DNA of 7,430 nucleotides from Nitrososphaerota archaeon (lineage in GTDB: Archaea > Thermoproteota > Nitrososphaeria > Nitrososphaerales > CADDZS01): contig DAHVAI010000322.1 in assembly GCA_027314685.1 (NCBI GenBank), positions 1 through 7,430 of the forward strand. Direction: 5' to 3'. Of this stretch, positions 5,749-7,430 are shown piece by piece. Below the pieces are notes generated by a model. The model did no database searches and was not told the origin of the DNA. It saw nothing but the letters and a program-made list of their open reading frames with translations. The position numbers and the translations under genes are program-made. The first letter of the stretch is position 1. Each line of letters starts with the position of its first letter.

Positions 5749-5826
5749 ATGAGCGCAAACATACTGTCAATTCTTCCGAACTTGTTTGGACAGATCCGAT
5801 GTCTTCTCGGAGCTAGAACAAATTGA
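5749..5826 (+). CDS. Possible 25-residue leader peptide overlapping the RHS-type start
   Basis: ATG 5749 opens a 25-codon frame ending at TGA 5824-5826. This overlaps the TTG start (5823-5825) of the next gene in the shared bases TTGA, an arrangement typical of translational coupling. The ATG sits about 40 bp after the TATA-like box at 5704-5712. The peptide is moderately hydrophobic (ANILSILPNLFG) and matches nothing I recognise. The overlap could be chance, so this is a tentative entry. Confidence 0.2.
   Translation: MSANILSILPNLFGQIRCLLGARTN
5809..5812 (+). promoter_or_regulatory. Shine-Dalgarno motif deciding the TTG start of the RHS-type gene
   Basis: GGAG ends 10 bases before the TTG at 5823. 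Together with an in-frame TAG at 5814-5816, this leaves the TTG as the only start that keeps the full signal peptide. Confidence 0.5.
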
Positions 5827-7430
5827 ATGCAAAGAAGACACTTAGTCTGCTGATCTTCTTTTGCATGGTTACTCCCTCTGTTTTTGGCGTCTTGCCGGGA
5901 GGACCTCTTCCACTGGTTTCAGCAACATCATCCAATCAAACAGGTACTGGAACGGCACCAGGAACACCACTTGCTCCTGGAACGGTAACCTACCAAAACA
6001 CAGTGAATGACACACCCAAGATAGTTCAAAAATCAGTTGCAAGTCTCCCATCCTTCGAATTCAATTCGACAGGTCTCTACTGGGGTTCAGGAAATGACAG
6101 CATGGAGCTTCAACTGCCGATTTTGACTATTGCAACTTCAACAGCAACTTGTGCGACATTGGAAAGCGCGACTCTCACGCATAATTCGACTACTTACACT
6201 TATTCGTTCGCGGGTGCGAGTGCCTGTTCTGGATTGGCGTTAACAATTTCATATAATTTGTATGTGAATAACTTAACTGGGACAGATAACAAGGAAGTCT
6301 CAGTTATCGGAACGATCGATAAAGTCGGAAGTGGTTCATTCAATAACATCATTTCATTTCCATTAACTCTGCCTTCCAATTTCGTTCTGAATACAAATTC
6401 AGATTCTGTTAATGCTGGCTCAGTAGGCTTCAATTGGCAAGACATGAGTTCATTCTCTCCGACGTGGAATGGCACGACAAATTCAATAGATGTTTCAACT
6501 GGTTCTAGCTCGGCAGGGATCGTTAAGTTTAGCATCGATCCTACTCTTGTTCAATCGCAGAGCGACGCTTGTTCAAGCAATTCTTGCTCCGCATCTTTTG
6601 GTAGTTCAGTTACAGCTGGAGATACCATAGTTGCAATCGCTGGCTTCGAGTATGGCAGTGGTTATCCTTCTTTCTCCATCACCGATAACAGTGGTGATAC
6701 ATTCAATGTTGCAAGGCAGGAATACTATGGCTGTTGTGTCGGTACAGCAATTTTGTACGCTACTGATGTTGTCGGAGGTTCTGTTACTGTTACTGACTCG
6801 GTGACCGGCGGAGCGGGTACGTTGTACAACAATGGAATCTTCATCTACGAGATATCTCCCTCAATATTAGGAAATACAGCGGTTGGAGTGGGGGCAAGCT
6901 TGAATCCCGCAACGTCATCGATGAGCTTCGGAAGTAATTCGATTCTCTTTAGCGGGGTTTCTGCTGGCGGGACTGCGCAATATATCGCAAAAGACGGCAC
7001 TAGTTGGTCGTATATGTATGTGCTCGCCAGCACAAGTCACGGCGATGGAACAGCTGGTGGAGCGTACTCGACGACAGCATCTTCGCCAACAACGTTTGAA
7101 TGGACATTACCTTATTATGCAGAAGCCTATGCTGCTGTGGGTGTAGAATTTCAAGCTGCGCCTGTTCCAAGTGCCACTATATCATCCCCATCCTGGAGCA
7201 AGGCGGGACTCTCTCCATTCGAGAACTATTTCACAGGCGAGTCTGAATACGTCTCGCCAGGGAATGGATTGCTCGGAATAGAACAGACCGATTATTCTCT
7301 AGCTGGCAAAGGACTTGATCTTGCAATCACACGGGTATACTCACAACCATATGCTTTCATCGCCAATTCTCCGTACTTGTATGACAATTACACACTATCG
7401 AACCTAGGATTGGGGTGGCAGCTCAACTTT
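5823..7430 (+). CDS. Secreted RHS/YD-repeat-type surface protein, 3' end outside window
   Basis: This frame runs 536 codons from TTG 5823 to the right edge without a stop, so the protein continues beyond the window. Residues 1-34 are a signal peptide (NAKKTLSLLIFFCMV core). Residues 35-60 form a Gly/Thr/Pro-rich linker. A beta-rich domain (about 60-240) contains C110 and C135. A second beta-sandwich (about 245-447) contains VTAGDTIVAIAGF, FSITDNSGDTFNV and vicinal C304-C305. It resembles adhesion-type domains whose strands carry the pattern 'DS.G..Y/F'. From about 464 the sequence reads SPFENYFTGESEY, then GNGLLGIEQTDYSLAGKGLD, then ITRVYSQ, and finally LGLGWQLNF. This is the DUF6531-like entry module that precedes RHS/YD repeats: GN.....TDL...G.GL.L...R.Y, then G.GW. 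In the family it is followed by a long shell of repeats and often a variable C-terminal tip. A surface adhesion, matrix or toxin-delivery role is inference. GGAG 10 bases upstream supports the start. Confidence 0.85.
   Translation, partial: MNAKKTLSLLIFFCMVTPSVFGVLPGGPLPLVSATSSNQTGTGTAPGTPLAPGTVTYQNTVNDTPKIVQKSVASLPSFEFNSTGLYWGSGNDSMELQLPILTIATSTATCATLESATLTHNSTTYTYSFAGASACSGLALTISYNLYVNNLTGTDNKEVSVIGTIDKVGSGSFNNIISFPLTLPSNFVLNTNSDSVNAGSVGFNWQDMSSFSPTWNGTTNSIDVSTGSSSAGIVKFSIDPTLVQSQSDACSSNSCSASFGSSVTAGDTIVAIAGFEYGSGYPSFSITDNSGDTFNVARQEYYGCCVGTAILYATDVVGGSVTVTDSVTGGAGTLYNNGIFIYEISPSILGNTAVGVGASLNPATSSMSFGSNSILFSGVSAGGTAQYIAKDGTSWSYMYVLASTSHGDGTAGGAYSTTASSPTTFEWTLPYYAEAYAAVGVEFQAAPVPSATISSPSWSKAGLSPFENYFTGESEYVSPGNGLLGIEQTDYSLAGKGLDLAITRVYSQPYAFIANSPYLYDNYTLSNLGLGWQLNF

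Larger units (their letters stand above)
5163..5822. other. Long intergenic region with no convincing gene
   Basis: Apart from the 83-bp repeat copy at 5448-5530, this 660-bp gap shows only short frames. Minor features are CTAGAGT repeated at 5390-5396 and 5403-5409, and a GGAC/GTCC tetraloop hairpin (5530-5541) directly at the right edge of the 83-bp repeat. A/T-rich, TATA-like stretches lie at 5679-5687 and 5704-5712 ahead of the RHS-type gene. I see no tRNA and no transposase fragment here. Confidence 0.6.

Noticed and set aside
5869..7033. Several minus-strand frames of 60-111 codons opposite the RHS-type gene
   Set aside because: They lie entirely antisense to a continuous 536-codon frame that has a signal peptide and recognisable domains.

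Overview
The window looks archaeal. Most genes encode exported or membrane-anchored proteins that are rich in Ser, Thr and Asn and carry many N-x-S/T sequons. Start codons are mostly TTG or GTG. Several genes have A/T-rich TATA-like boxes a short way upstream, and Shine-Dalgarno motifs are weak or absent at about half the starts. A winged-helix protein with two C-terminal membrane segments, Thr/Ser stalks behind a single membrane anchor, and an RHS-type surface protein fit a Nitrososphaerota (Thaumarchaeota) or Bathyarchaeia-like lineage. A glutamic (G1) peptidase hints at an acidic habitat such as soil. The lineage and habitat are inferences. No ribosomal RNA, tRNA or housekeeping gene is present to confirm them.

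Layout from left to right. (1) The 3' part of a large secreted beta-rich protein (2-1417, +) enters from the left edge. (2) A short intergenic stretch holds the first copy of a perfect 83-bp repeat (1475-1557). (3) A membrane-anchored, Thr/Ser-stalk protein lies on the minus strand (1662-2423). (4) A divergent promoter region follows, with short palindromes. (5) A winged-helix gene remnant (2555-2725) stops inside its recognition helix. (6) A secreted eqolisin-type glutamic peptidase follows (2783-3841, +). (7) An intact winged-helix protein with two membrane segments (4013-4474, +) is followed 61 bp later by a small anchored extracytoplasmic protein (4536-5162, +). (8) About 660 bp without a convincing gene contains the second copy of the 83-bp repeat (5448-5530). 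(9) The 5' part of a large secreted protein (5823 to the right edge, +) ends in the N-terminal module of an RHS/YD-repeat protein. This last reading frame is open to the right edge and begins with TTG.

The genes do not form a recognised pathway. The recurring arrangement is a winged-helix regulator, intact or broken, followed on the same strand by an exported protein. The two identical direct repeats bracket the central block from 1558 to 5447: anchored protein, HTH remnant, peptidase, HTH and anchored protein. The whole window reads as an accessory cell-surface region with regulator turnover. The most notable items are the archaeal G1 peptidase, the 83-bp perfect repeats, the truncated regulator next to its intact paralogue, and the start of a secreted archaeal RHS protein.
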